A DNA stretch of 64,000 nt from Sphingopyxis sp. (GCF_016463645.1 NZ_JAEMQX010000002.1:97600-161599), one strand, 5' to 3'; positions 24,769 to 34,250 are shown, numbered from the stretch's first letter. Translations and numbers: made by a program. The notes: generated by a model from the sequence alone, not told the origin.

Positions 24769-25971
24769 TTGTGGAATGACAATTGCCTGGCGCGCCGGGC
24801 CGAACATCTTTCGACGCAGCTTCCCGCTCCCCATTTTCCGTCCGAATTCGGCGACGAGATCATCCTGTTCGATTCGGGCTTCGCAGCGCCGCAGCTGCTT
24901 CCGGACCTCAGCGGATTCGCCGCCGATGCGCTGACCGCCCACCGCGAGGAGGTGTTGCAATATGCCTCCGGTCGCGGGCAGCCCTATCTGCGCGAATGGC
25001 TCGCGAACTGGATGAACGAGGACGGCTGCGCGCTGACCGCGGACCATATCCTCATCACCAACGGCGCCAAGCAGGGCATCGACCTGGTATGCCGGCTGCT
25101 GCTCGACGAAGGCGACGCGATCGTCGTCACGGCGCCGACCTATTTCACCGCCATCCCCATTTTCCGCAACCATGGCGCCGAATTCGTCGAGATCGGCCAG
25201 GATGATGCCGGGCTCGACGTCGCCGCACTCGAAGCCGCGCTCGACGCCCGCGCCGCGGTCGGCAAGGCGGCCCCCAAATTCATCTACAATATCCCCGAAT
25301 TCCATAATCCGACCGGCGCCACGATGTCGGCGGCACGGCGCGAGGCATTGGTCGCGCTGGCGGAAGCGCGCGGCATTCCGATCGTCGAGGACAGCCCCTA
25401 TCGCCGCGTGCGCTTCGACGGGCCTGACGCGCCGCTGCTGAAAGCGCTCGACCGATCGGGCTCGGTCTTTCATCTCGGGACATTTTCAAAGCTCGTCGCG
25501 CCCGGCCTCCGGATCGGCTGGGTCGCCGCCGAGCCCGCGCTCGTCGCGCGCATGGTCCAGCTCAAGTCCGAGGGCGGATCGTCGCCGCTCATCCAGCGGA
25601 TCATCCATGAATTCGCACGCTCGGATCGGTTTCCCGAACATGTCGCGCGCGTACAGGCGGCTTATCGCGAACGCCGGGACCATATCGTGGCGGCGGTCGC
25701 ACGCGAGCTGCCCGATGCCGTCGTCGCTGTGCCCGAGGGGGGCTATTATGTCTGGCTGACGCTGCCCGAACATGTCGACGGCGACCTTCTCGCCGCCCGC
25801 GCACACGCCGCCGGGGTCCATCTTATCGCCGGCAGCCGCTTTTTTGCCGCGCAAGGCGCCGCAGCGCCGCGGAACCATATCCGCCTGTCCTTCAGCTATA
25901 CGACCCCCGCGCAGATCGACGACGGAGTCGGACGGCTGGGCGCAGTCTATCGGGCGCTGGCCGGCGAATGA
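24769..25971 (+). CDS. PLP-dependent aminotransferase (fold type I, ARO8/MocR-like)
   Basis: A 400-residue aminotransferase. It shows the PLP contacts of class I/II enzymes: YASGRGQPYLREWLA, NGAKQGID, FIYNIPEFHNPTG (N180), VEDSPYRRVRF (D208, Y211), Schiff-base Lys in FHLGTFSKLVAPGLRIGW (K241) and the C-terminal NHIRLSFSY. The closest named groups are 2-aminoadipate/kynurenine-type transaminases (LysN, ARO8), with no HTH domain. The start is TTG 24769: GGAGGGG sits 7 nt upstream and no usable ATG is in frame. Its stop overlaps the ABC ATPase start by 4 nt, so the amino group of the imported compound is probably removed by this enzyme. Confidence 0.92.
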   Translation: MWNDNCLARRAEHLSTQLPAPHFPSEFGDEIILFDSGFAAPQLLPDLSGFAADALTAHREEVLQYASGRGQPYLREWLANWMNEDGCALTADHILITNGAKQGIDLVCRLLLDEGDAIVVTAPTYFTAIPIFRNHGAEFVEIGQDDAGLDVAALEAALDARAAVGKAAPKFIYNIPEFHNPTGATMSAARREALVALAEARGIPIVEDSPYRRVRFDGPDAPLLKALDRSGSVFHLGTFSKLVAPGLRIGWVAAEPALVARMVQLKSEGGSSPLIQRIIHEFARSDRFPEHVARVQAAYRERRDHIVAAVARELPDAVVAVPEGGYYVWLTLPEHVDGDLLAARAHAAGVHLIAGSRFFAAQGAAAPRNHIRLSFSYTTPAQIDDGVGRLGAVYRALAGE

Positions 25972-27086
25972 CCGTCGCCTTCCCTCTCGTCGAGTTTCGC
26001 GGTGTGGAGAAACGCTATGTCGGGGGCGGCCCCGCCGCCGTCGCCGATCTCGACCTCGCGATCGAGCGCGGCGAATTTCTGACGCTGCTCGGCCCGTCGG
26101 GATCGGGAAAGACGACGACGCTGATGATGCTCGCGGGATTCGAAACCCCGAGCGCGGGCGAGATATTGCTCGGCGGCGCATCGCTCGCCGACCGGCCGCC
26201 CTACCGGCGCAACATGGGCGTCGTTTTCCAGAATTATGCGCTGTTCCCGCATATGAGCGTCGTAGAAAATGTCGCCTTCCCGCTGCGCGTGCGCGGGATC
26301 AGGGGAAGCGAAGCGGCGAAGAAGGTCGCGAACGTCCTGTCGCTGGTGAAACTCGAGGGGCTCGGGGATCGGCGCCCCGACGCCTTGTCCGGCGGGCAGC
26401 GCCAGCGCGTCGCGCTTGCGCGCGCACTGGTGTTCGAACCCGACCTGGTGCTGATGGACGAACCGCTCGGCGCGCTCGACCGTCAGCTTCGCGAACATCT
26501 GCAGGCTGAAATCAAGCGCATCCAGCGCGCCTTGGGCCTGACCATCGTCTATGTCACCCACGATCAGGGCGAAGCGCTGACGATGTCGGACCGGATCGCG
26601 GTGTTCGCAGGCGGACGCATCCAGCAGATCGGCCGCCCCGACGCCATCTATGAAAAGCCCCAAAACGCCTTCGTCGCGGCTTTTGTCGGCGAGAACAACA
26701 TGCTGACGGGCACGGTGGTGACGCGGCACGACGATCAATGCGCCATCCGGCTGCCCGGCGGACAGATCGTGCGCGCGATGGCGACCGGTGCGATGATGCC
26801 CGGCGACAGCGTGATCGCGGCCATCCGCCCCGAACATGTCGAAACGGGCATCACGCCGCCCGCCTGCTGCAACGCCATCGAGGCGCGGGTCGAAGAGCTT
26901 GCCTATCACGGCGATCACAGCCGCATCCGCGCGGCGCTCGACGGTGGCGGAACGCTCGTGATCCGGATGCCGAGCGCCAGGGGTTTTGCGGCGGGCCAGC
27001 GGCTTCCGATCGGCTGGTGCACCGATCGCTGCTTTGCCTTCCCCGCCGAAGACGGAGCAGCCGCGTGGCGAAAGGCGGTCGCATGA
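25968..27086 (+). CDS. ABC transporter ATP-binding protein (PotA/Fbp type)
   Basis: A 372-residue ATPase. Walker A GPSGSGKTTT (42-51), Q-loop VFQNYALFPH, signature LSGGQRQRVALAR (140-152), Walker B VLMDEPLGALD (161-171) and H-loop YVTHDQGEALTMSDR are all intact. The C-terminal ~100 residues are a TOBE-type regulatory domain. Sequence style matches spermidine/putrescine importers. It is the second gene of an operon and overlaps both neighbours by 4 nt (ATGA). Confidence 0.95.
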   Translation: MTVAFPLVEFRGVEKRYVGGGPAAVADLDLAIERGEFLTLLGPSGSGKTTTLMMLAGFETPSAGEILLGGASLADRPPYRRNMGVVFQNYALFPHMSVVENVAFPLRVRGIRGSEAAKKVANVLSLVKLEGLGDRRPDALSGGQRQRVALARALVFEPDLVLMDEPLGALDRQLREHLQAEIKRIQRALGLTIVYVTHDQGEALTMSDRIAVFAGGRIQQIGRPDAIYEKPQNAFVAAFVGENNMLTGTVVTRHDDQCAIRLPGGQIVRAMATGAMMPGDSVIAAIRPEHVETGITPPACCNAIEARVEELAYHGDHSRIRAALDGGGTLVIRMPSARGFAAGQRLPIGWCTDRCFAFPAEDGAAAWRKAVA

Positions 27087-28135
27087 AGAGCTGGGCACGC
27101 CTCGCGGGCATCGCAGCGCTTGCCGCCAGTGTGACCGCGTGCGGGTCGAGTTCGGAGCTCCGCCCACTCACCGTCGTCGGCTGGGGCGGATCGTCGCAGG
27201 ACGCGCATCGCAAGGCCTATTGGAGCTCCTTTTCGCGCACCACGGGAATTCCGCTGCGCGAGGATAGCTGGCGCGGCGGCGTCGGTGTGATCCGCACCAA
27301 GGTCGTCGGCGGCGACACGAGTTGGGACATCGTGCAGGTCGAGACCGAGGATCTGATCCTCGGCTGCGAGGAAGGGCTGTTCCAGCGGCTCGACTGGGCC
27401 GCATTGGGCGGGCGCGAGGCATTCCTGCCCGCGGCGGTGCACGATTGCGGGGTGGGCGCGATGCTCTGGTCCTATGTGATCGGCTACGACGGCGACCGGA
27501 TCAAGGGACCCGGGCCACGGAGCTGGGCGGACTTCTGGGACGTCAAACGCTTTCCCGGCAAAAGGGGCATGCGCAAGACGCCCAAATATTCGCTGGAATT
27601 CGCGCTGATGGCCGATGGCGTGCCGCCCGATCAGGTCTATCCGACGCTGCGGACGCCCCAAGGCGTCGACCGCGCCTTCCGCAAGCTCGACGAGATCAAG
27701 CCCAACGTCATCTGGTGGACGTCGATCTCGCAGGTCCCCGACCTTCTCGGTTCGCGCGAGGTCGTGATGTCGGTGACGAGCCCCGGCCGGCTGATCGTCG
27801 CGAACCGCACCGAGGGCCGCAATTTCAAACTCGACTGGCACGGGAATATCTATGCGGTCGATTATTGGGTGATCCTCGCCAACAGCCCGCGCAAGGCCGA
27901 AGCGGCGCAACTGCTCCGCTACATGACGCAGCCCGAAAACCAGATGCGGCTCGCCAGCCATATCCCGACCGGCCTCACCAACATCGAGGCGAACCGGCGC
28001 GTCGATCCCAAGCTCAAGCTCGACACGCCGAGCGACCCGGCGAACATGGCCGGCGCGCTCGAACTCGACGCCAATTTCTGGGTCGAATATGGCGACCAGC
28101 TCACCCAGCGGTTCAATGCCTGGGTCGCGCGCTAA
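27083..28135 (+). CDS. ABC transporter substrate-binding lipoprotein (PotD/PotF type)
   Basis: A 350-residue periplasmic binding protein with a lipobox (ASVTAC, Cys at about 20). The mature part starts LTVVGWGGSSQDAHRKAYWSSF, and continues with SWDIVQVETEDLILGCEEGLFQRLDW and the PotD-like YAVDYWVILANSPRKAEAAQLLRYM. Members bind polyamines, but also opines, peptides and other cationic compounds in alphaproteobacteria. Coupling to an aminotransferase suggests an amine- or amino-acid-like ligand. Membrane attachment of the binding protein is unusual for Gram-negative Pot systems but occurs. Confidence 0.92.
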   Translation: MKSWARLAGIAALAASVTACGSSSELRPLTVVGWGGSSQDAHRKAYWSSFSRTTGIPLREDSWRGGVGVIRTKVVGGDTSWDIVQVETEDLILGCEEGLFQRLDWAALGGREAFLPAAVHDCGVGAMLWSYVIGYDGDRIKGPGPRSWADFWDVKRFPGKRGMRKTPKYSLEFALMADGVPPDQVYPTLRTPQGVDRAFRKLDEIKPNVIWWTSISQVPDLLGSREVVMSVTSPGRLIVANRTEGRNFKLDWHGNIYAVDYWVILANSPRKAEAAQLLRYMTQPENQMRLASHIPTGLTNIEANRRVDPKLKLDTPSDPANMAGALELDANFWVEYGDQLTQRFNAWVAR

Positions 28136-29309
28136 GTTGCCGGAGCTCCGGCGCTGGTGGCGCTTCGCGCTCGTCGCGCCGCTGCTCCTGTTCCTGCTCG
28201 CGAGCTTCGTCGCACCCGTGCTGATGATGTTGTCGCGCGCGGTGATCGACCGCGATCTCGAACGCGTCTGGCCCGACAGCGCGGTGGCCCTCCGGCAATG
28301 GGATGGCGAGGGATTGCCGCCGGAAGCCCTTGCACGAACCGTCGCGCGCGAAATTCGGACCGCGCGGCAAGAGGGAACGCTCAACCAGGTCGCGAATCGG
28401 CTCAATTACGACATGGTCGGCTCGCGCAGCCTGCTCTACGCCACCGCCGACCGGCTGCATGCGGGCGCGCCCGCAAACGGGATCGCCGACCTCGCGCGGA
28501 TCGACCCGCGGTGGGAGCGACCCGAGATCTGGGCTGCGATGCGTCACGCCGACGGACCGCTGACGAGCCACTATCTGCTCGCCGCGCTCGATCGGCGGCT
28601 GGACGCCGACGACAGGATCGTCAACGTTCCTGCCGAACAGGCCGTTTTTACGAATATCTACCTGCGCACCTTCAAGATCAGTGCGATCGTCGCGCTACTC
28701 TGCATCGCGCTCGGTTATCCGGTCGCCTACCTGCTCGCTTCGCTGCCCGAGCGGAAGGCCAACCCGCTGTTGATCCTCATACTCCTGCCCTTCTGGACCT
28801 CGGCCCTCGTTCGCACTGCGGCATGGGCGGTGTTCCTCCAGACCAACGGCGTCGTGAACAACGCGCTGCAGGCCGTCGGACTGATCGATGCGCCGCTTCA
28901 GCTTATCTACAACCGGCTCGGCGTCTATATCGCGATGACGCACGTCCTGCTGCCCTTCTTCATCCTGCCGCTCTATGGCGTGATGAAGGGCATTCCGCCG
29001 ACGGCGATGCGCGCGGCAAGTTCGCTCGGCGCACCCCCGGTCCGCGCGTTCCTGTCCGTCTACCTGCCGCAGACATTGCCCGGCGTCGCGGCCGGGGCGA
29101 TCATCGTCTTCACCCTCGCGCTCGGCTATTATGTCACCCCCGCGCTCGTCGGCGGCGGCGCCGACCAGATGATCAGCGCGTCGATCGCCTTCTACACCAA
29201 CCAGTCGCTCAACTGGGGCATGGCGGCGGCGCTCAGCCTGCTGCTTCTGCTGCCGCTGCTGCTGATGATCTTCGCCGGCCGGACGATGGTCCGGACGGTG
29301 CCGGCATGA
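28116..29309 (+). CDS. ABC transporter permease (PotB type) with large periplasmic insert
   Basis: About 397 residues. The first membrane helix (about 15-37) is followed by an insert of roughly 155 residues rich in charged residues before the second helix; typical PotB is under 300 residues. The remaining part is a normal MetI-like permease: PYPV-type helix LGYPVAYLLASL, the EAA loop AMRAASSLGAPPVRAFLSVYLPQTLPG, and five further helices. The insert could contact the binding protein or the substrate. ATG 28116 overlaps the binding-protein gene by 20 nt; ATG 28089 is an in-frame alternative with no better ribosome binding site. Confidence 0.88.
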   Translation: MPGSRAKLPELRRWWRFALVAPLLLFLLASFVAPVLMMLSRAVIDRDLERVWPDSAVALRQWDGEGLPPEALARTVAREIRTARQEGTLNQVANRLNYDMVGSRSLLYATADRLHAGAPANGIADLARIDPRWERPEIWAAMRHADGPLTSHYLLAALDRRLDADDRIVNVPAEQAVFTNIYLRTFKISAIVALLCIALGYPVAYLLASLPERKANPLLILILLPFWTSALVRTAAWAVFLQTNGVVNNALQAVGLIDAPLQLIYNRLGVYIAMTHVLLPFFILPLYGVMKGIPPTAMRAASSLGAPPVRAFLSVYLPQTLPGVAAGAIIVFTLALGYYVTPALVGGGADQMISASIAFYTNQSLNWGMAAALSLLLLLPLLLMIFAGRTMVRTVPA

Positions 29310-30142
29310 GCGCCTGCCGGTCCCGGTCGGAGCGCGCCGGCCGTGCCGCGCTGATCGGCTTTTCGGTCCTCGTCTTCGCCTTTCTGGTGCTGCCGATCCT
29401 TGCGGTCATTCCGCTCTCGCTCAATCCGACGACCTTTCTCGTCTTTCCCGAGGGTGAGTTTTCGTTGCGCTGGTACCGGACGCTCGCCGAATCGCCGCAG
29501 TGGACCCACGCATTCGGCAACAGCCTGAAGATCGCCGTCGCGACGACGCTGATCGCGACCCCGCTCGGCACGCTCGCGGCGATCGGGCTCGCCTATATGC
29601 GCTCGCGCGCGAAAACCGTGATCGTCGCGCTGATCACCGCGCCGCTCGTGGTACCGGTCGTGGTGGTCGCGATCGCCTTCTATTTTCTTTTCGCGCCGCT
29701 GGGGCTCGTCAATGGCTCGCTCGGGCTGATCATCGCGCACAGTGCGCTCGCGGTGCCCTTTGTGGTGATCGTGGTCCATGCCGCCCTGCGCGGGCTCGAT
29801 ACCGAGCTGTTGCGCGCCGCCGCCAGCCTCGGCGCGCCGCCGCTCACCATATTGACCCGCGTTCTCGTGCCGCTGATCGCACCGGGCGTCGCCGCGGGTG
29901 CGGTCTTTGCCTTCATGACCTCGTTCGACGAAACGACGGTGGCCCTGTTCATCGCGGGTCCCGAACAGCGGACGCTGCCGATCCAGATGTTCGAAGGGGT
30001 GCGCGAACAGATCAGCCCGGCGATCGCCGCCGCGGCGACGCTGCTGATTGTCGCGTCGACGTTGTTGCTGGGCGCGGCCGAGCTGCTACGCCGCCGCGGC
30101 GAAGGGCGCGGCGGATCAGCGACCCCAGACATCGGCGCATAG
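29306..30142 (+). CDS. ABC transporter permease (PotC type)
   Basis: A 278-residue permease with six helices and the EAA loop ELLRAAASLGAPPLTILTRVLVPLIAPG. The N-terminal RAALIGFSVLVFAFLVLPILAVIPLSLN is characteristic of PotC. It couples with the PotB-type permease by a 4-nt overlap and completes the importer. Its 3' end overlaps the convergent M19 dipeptidase gene by 27 nt, so no room exists for an intrinsic terminator between the two operons. Confidence 0.94.
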   Translation: MSACRSRSERAGRAALIGFSVLVFAFLVLPILAVIPLSLNPTTFLVFPEGEFSLRWYRTLAESPQWTHAFGNSLKIAVATTLIATPLGTLAAIGLAYMRSRAKTVIVALITAPLVVPVVVVAIAFYFLFAPLGLVNGSLGLIIAHSALAVPFVVIVVHAALRGLDTELLRAAASLGAPPLTILTRVLVPLIAPGVAAGAVFAFMTSFDETTVALFIAGPEQRTLPIQMFEGVREQISPAIAAAATLLIVASTLLLGAAELLRRRGEGRGGSATPDIGA

Positions 30143-31225
30143 CCGAGCGAAATTGACCCCGAGCAGCTTTTCGATACGCCGCGCCGGCCAGCCGCGCGCG
30201 GCGAGGTCGTCGGCAAGCTTCAGGAAGCGCGCCGGTTCGTTATACTCTGGAATCAGGTTGAACACGTCGGGGGCCTCGCCCGGCGCCGCGATCCCCATCG
30301 CCTTGCGTTCTTCGTAGAAGCGGCGCTGGCCTTCGGCATATTCGGCATTGAGTTCGACCCCGCGAATGCCGCCGTCGGTGCCGAGCGCGACATGGTCCTC
30401 GCCAGCGACCTTCACCGCATGTTCGATGTGGCGAATGACGTCCCCGGCGCGCGACTGTCCGCTCGCACGAAGGAACGGCATGAAATAGATGCCGGCGACG
30501 CCGCCCTTGTCCGCCAGCGCGCGGAGTTCGGCGTCGGTCGTGTTGCGCGGCACGTCGTTCAGGGCACGGCAGCCGGTATGGCTGATCGCGATCGGCGCGG
30601 TCGAGGCTGCGATCGCCTCGGCAATCGTGCGCTGCGCGGCGTGGCTCGCGTCGACCATCATCCGCCGCGCGTTGAGCCCCGCCACCACCTCGCGCCCATA
30701 GTCGCTGAGCCCCGCATTGCCGGGCTCAAGGCAGCCGTCACCGACGAGGTTGCGCTTGTTGTAGGTGAGCTGGACGATCCGGACGCCGAGCACATCGAAC
30801 AGGTCGAGCCGCCCCGCCTCGGTTTCGAGCGGCACCGTGTCCTGGAAACCGAAGATGACGCCGAGCCGCCCGCTCGCCCGCGCGGCTGCCAGATCGGCGG
30901 CCGTGCGGACGTGCAGCAGATGATCGGGAAGTGCCTGAATGAAGCGCGTGTAGCGCGCGATGCGACGCAGCGTTTCCTCATAACGTCCGGGCGTATTGCC
31001 CGCCGCCCCGACCGTCTGGTGAATCGCGGTCAGCCCCGACGCTCGATAGGCGGCGAGCTGGTCCGCGATGCCCGGCGCCTTCGGGTCGAGCGCGCCCAGC
31101 GACGACAGCCCGTCGATGACCATCGCCCTGCCGTAGCGCGCGGCGCCGAAATCCGCACCGCGGGCAGGCCCCGCCAACCCCAGCGCCGCCACGCCGCCGA
31201 TCAGCGCGCGGCGCGAGACGATCAT
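30116..31225 (-). CDS. M19 membrane-dipeptidase-like protein lacking zinc ligands
   Basis: A 369-residue exported protein with a twin-arginine-like signal (SRRALIGGVAALGLAG). The M19 fold is recognisable from VVAGLNARRMMVDASHAAQRT, PIAISHTGCRALNDVPRN, GIYFMPFL and VALGTDGGIRG. Compared with renal dipeptidase (known ligands H20, D22, E125, H198, H219), the HxD in VIDGHND is replaced by VIDGLSS (L40, S42) and the Glu is replaced by Q128 in GFQDT; two His are retained (H195, H216). Standard binuclear zinc hydrolysis is therefore doubtful. It is the last gene of the S9/DUF885/M1 operon, overlapping its neighbour by 4 nt. Confidence 0.85.
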   Translation of the reverse strand: MIVSRRALIGGVAALGLAGPARGADFGAARYGRAMVIDGLSSLGALDPKAPGIADQLAAYRASGLTAIHQTVGAAGNTPGRYEETLRRIARYTRFIQALPDHLLHVRTAADLAAARASGRLGVIFGFQDTVPLETEAGRLDLFDVLGVRIVQLTYNKRNLVGDGCLEPGNAGLSDYGREVVAGLNARRMMVDASHAAQRTIAEAIAASTAPIAISHTGCRALNDVPRNTTDAELRALADKGGVAGIYFMPFLRASGQSRAGDVIRHIEHAVKVAGEDHVALGTDGGIRGVELNAEYAEGQRRFYEERKAMGIAAPGEAPDVFNLIPEYNEPARFLKLADDLAARGWPARRIEKLLGVNFARLCADVWGR

Positions 31226-32445
31226 ATATGGAGCGCCTTTTCGAACTCGTTCGCGGCGTCGGCGCCGGCGATCGCGGTCAGGTGCTTCAGGAAGACCGGT
31301 GTCGTATGGACGGGTTCCTTGGCCATCGCGATCATCAGCCGGTCCATCGCGGGGCGCCCGATGCGATGTTCGAGATCGAGCAGCAGCAGCGGCCCTTTGC
31401 CATAGAGCTGGACGCGGTTCGGGCGGCCGTGACCCATGACGGGTCCGGCATCCTTGGTCGCGTCGCGCTTGGCCGCGATATTCTTCGCCAGCTCCCCGGC
31501 GCCGAAGGCATGTTCGACATAGCGCATCGACATATATTCGGCCGCCGATTCAACGAGCCAGAAATCGTCGGTCAGCGGGCTCGCGAGCATCCACCAGGCG
31601 TGCGCGACCTCGTGCGCGACGTAGCGGCCGGGATTGACCTCGGTGATGTCGGGAGTGTTGCGCCCGCCTTCGGACAAGACCGTATAGGCGGTGCGCGCAT
31701 AGCCCATCGAGCGGTCGCGCCAGACCTGCGCCATCCGCACCTTGCGCGGCAACGGGCCGAACATCGTTTCGAAATAGCGCGCCGCGCCCTCGGCATGCTT
31801 GACGTACCAGCCCGACAGCTGCGTCGACAGATCGCGCGAATAGAATTCGACGCCATGCGCCTCGGCACGCTGCAGCCCGTGCATCGCGACCATCGGCAGG
31901 TCGATGTCGAGAAAGTCGCGGTGGATCCGCACGCCCGTCGCGGTTCGCGTCACATCGCCCTGCGCAACGACGACGAGGTCGGGAGCGAGCCCGTCGATCG
32001 CCGCGTCGACGGTAAAGCGCGTCTGGATATCGGCGCCCACCGGGAACCACATATGGTCGATGAACAGCTCATAGCCTTCGGGCCGCAGCGGCTTGTTGCC
32101 GCTGTCATGCTCGGTAAGGATCGGTCCCGCATAACGGAAACGCAACTTGACCGGATCGGTCGTCGGCGCCGCGAAGCGAAAGCTGTATTTGTTGAGCGCA
32201 GGCATCGGCGAGGTCGACGGTTCGACCGACATGGTGACGCCCGACGGCAGTTCCATCGGCTGCAGGGTGAAGCGGTCCGAAAGCAGGAAGGCCTTTTCGG
32301 CTTCGGCCTCGCTGAGCGTGATTGTGACGTCGGCGTCGAGCGCGCCTTGCGGGTCGAATTTCGCCGCGACATCGTAATGCGGCGGCGCCGCGTGCGCTAC
32401 GGAAGCGCCACCGAGCGCCAGCAGGAGTGCCGATATTCTCATCAT
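31222..32445 (-). CDS. M1-like gluzincin metallopeptidase
   Basis: A 407-residue exported protein (signal about 1-19, VAHAAPP). It contains HEVAH at 278-282 and a downstream Glu in WLVESAAEY (E299), the HExxH...E arrangement of gluzincins, with a spacer two residues shorter than classical M1. The N-terminal half is a beta-rich domain resembling M1 domain I (FAAPTTDPVKLRFRYAGP). No GxMEN exopeptidase motif is seen, so aminopeptidase activity is unproven. ATG 32445 overlaps the DUF885 stop by 4 nt; the ATG directly after it is the alternative. Confidence 0.82.
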   Translation of the reverse strand: MMRISALLLALGGASVAHAAPPHYDVAAKFDPQGALDADVTITLSEAEAEKAFLLSDRFTLQPMELPSGVTMSVEPSTSPMPALNKYSFRFAAPTTDPVKLRFRYAGPILTEHDSGNKPLRPEGYELFIDHMWFPVGADIQTRFTVDAAIDGLAPDLVVVAQGDVTRTATGVRIHRDFLDIDLPMVAMHGLQRAEAHGVEFYSRDLSTQLSGWYVKHAEGAARYFETMFGPLPRKVRMAQVWRDRSMGYARTAYTVLSEGGRNTPDITEVNPGRYVAHEVAHAWWMLASPLTDDFWLVESAAEYMSMRYVEHAFGAGELAKNIAAKRDATKDAGPVMGHGRPNRVQLYGKGPLLLLDLEHRIGRPAMDRLMIAMAKEPVHTTPVFLKHLTAIAGADAANEFEKALHI

Positions 32446-34250
32446 GCCGATTGCCCTCCCCCGGCGATCCATCCGTCGATGCGTTCTTCAAGCAGCGGCA
32501 GCGGCAGCGGCCCCGCGCCCAAGGTGATGTCGTGAAAACGGCGAAGGTCGAACCGGTCGCCGAGTCTGGCGCGCGCACGGGCGCGCAGTTCGATGATCTT
32601 CTGCATCCCGATATAATAGGAGGTCGCCTGCCCCGGGATGACGATATAGCGTTCGACCTCGCGCTGATTGTCGTAATGGCTCGACGGCATGTTCGCGTCG
32701 AAATAGGCAATGCCCTGCTCGCGCGTCCATTTGAGCGCATGGATGCCGGTGTCGACCACCAGGCGGCATGCGCGCATCAGCGACAGCGAAAGGCGCCCGA
32801 AGTCCGAATAGGGATCGGCATAGAGCCCCATCTCCTTCGGCAGCAATTCCGAATAGAGCCCCCAGCCTTCGGAAAAGGCGGCGATGCTCGCAAAGCGGCG
32901 GAACTTGGGCAGCCCCTCCATCTCGTGCGCGACGCAGGTTTCGACATGATGGCCGGGGATGGCCTCGTGATAAAGCGTCGCGGCGAGCTGGTAGCGCGGC
33001 TGCGCCTTCATGTCGGCCAGGTTGATATAGAAGATGCCGGGGGCCGATCCGTCCTGCGGCGGGTTGCGATAATGCGCCTTGGGCGCCGATTTCTCGCGCC
33101 ATGCCTCGATCGCGCGGACTTCGACCGGCGCCTTGGGCAGATGCGCGAACAGCTCGCCCTGCCGCGCGCGGATCTCGTCCAGCAGCGCATTGGCCTCGAC
33201 GACATAGGCGGCACGGCCGGCGTCGGTATCGGGATGATAGAAGCGCGGATCGCTGCGCATGAAGGCGAAGAAGGCCTGCAAATCGCCCGCGAAGCCGACC
33301 TGTTTCATGATCGCGCGCATCGCGTCGTGGATGCCGGCGACTTCTGTCAGGCCCAGCGCATGGACGTCGGCGGCCTTCAGCGGCAAGGTCGTGTAGCTTT
33401 CGAGTTGCGCCGCATAATAGGCTTGGCCGTCGGGCAACTTCCAGACGCCTGCGGTTTCGTCGGCTTTCGCTTCGGCAGCGCGCAGATGCGCGATCAACGC
33501 GCCATAGCCCGCCGCGAACCCGCCCTGCAGCGCCGCGATACCGCGGACGAGGAGGTCAGCGCGCTCGGCCTCGGACAGATCCGCTTTCGCAATCTTGCCT
33601 TTGAAATCGGCGAAGACCGGGCTGTCGCCTTCGCCCTCGAACGGCGTCCCCTTGAGCAGGTTGAGGCAAGGTTCGAGGACAAGGCCATAGACGAAGCGCG
33701 GCGGCCGGATTCCCTTCGCCTCCTGCGCCGCCATTCGCTCGACCGCCTGCGCCATCAGCGGCGCGATGGCTTCGAGCCGCTTGATATAGGCCTCGGCGTC
33801 GGCCCTGTTCGTGACCGGATGACTGTTGGTCAGCGTGCTGGGCACGCGCGTATGCACGCCACCCATCTGGGTCATCACATAATCATGATGGCGCCATTTG
33901 AAGTCGCGAAGCGCAAGCTCGGTCGATCGTGCGAACATGCGAAGGCTGAGCGCCGCCTGCGGCGACAGCTTCGCGGCGTCGAAGCCCTTGAGCGCGGCAT
34001 GGTCGGCCTCGCGCAGCCGGTGATCCTCGAGCTCGCGCGCCTCGCTGATATCGTCCCACTTGTCCTGATCGCGGCGAATGCCGAGCGCCGACTGGCGCGT
34101 CGGGCTGCGGTCGAGCGAGCGCTGGAAGATCGCCTCGAAAAAGGCGTCGAGGCGCGCATCCTCGCCGGTCTGGATGGCGAAGACCGGCGGCGCGACCAGC
34201 GTCGCACCCGCGAGCACCGCCGATCCGATGAAATTTCGCCTGCTGATCAT
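32442..34250 (-). CDS. DUF885 putative zinc peptidase (first of two)
   Basis: A 602-residue exported protein with a Tat-like signal (SRRNFIGSAVLAGATLVA). The DUF885 signature is intact: YHEAIPGHH at 427-435, with SEGWGLYSE some 25 residues later, GQATSYYIG and a C-terminal LPLPLLEERID. HExxxGHH plus the distant Glu is the proposed zinc site of this poorly characterised peptidase family. It is about the same length as its neighbour at 34247-36061 and clearly its paralogue (local duplication). It overlaps both neighbours by 4 nt. Confidence 0.92.
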   Translation of the reverse strand: MISRRNFIGSAVLAGATLVAPPVFAIQTGEDARLDAFFEAIFQRSLDRSPTRQSALGIRRDQDKWDDISEARELEDHRLREADHAALKGFDAAKLSPQAALSLRMFARSTELALRDFKWRHHDYVMTQMGGVHTRVPSTLTNSHPVTNRADAEAYIKRLEAIAPLMAQAVERMAAQEAKGIRPPRFVYGLVLEPCLNLLKGTPFEGEGDSPVFADFKGKIAKADLSEAERADLLVRGIAALQGGFAAGYGALIAHLRAAEAKADETAGVWKLPDGQAYYAAQLESYTTLPLKAADVHALGLTEVAGIHDAMRAIMKQVGFAGDLQAFFAFMRSDPRFYHPDTDAGRAAYVVEANALLDEIRARQGELFAHLPKAPVEVRAIEAWREKSAPKAHYRNPPQDGSAPGIFYINLADMKAQPRYQLAATLYHEAIPGHHVETCVAHEMEGLPKFRRFASIAAFSEGWGLYSELLPKEMGLYADPYSDFGRLSLSLMRACRLVVDTGIHALKWTREQGIAYFDANMPSSHYDNQREVERYIVIPGQATSYYIGMQKIIELRARARARLGDRFDLRRFHDITLGAGPLPLPLLEERIDGWIAGGGQSA

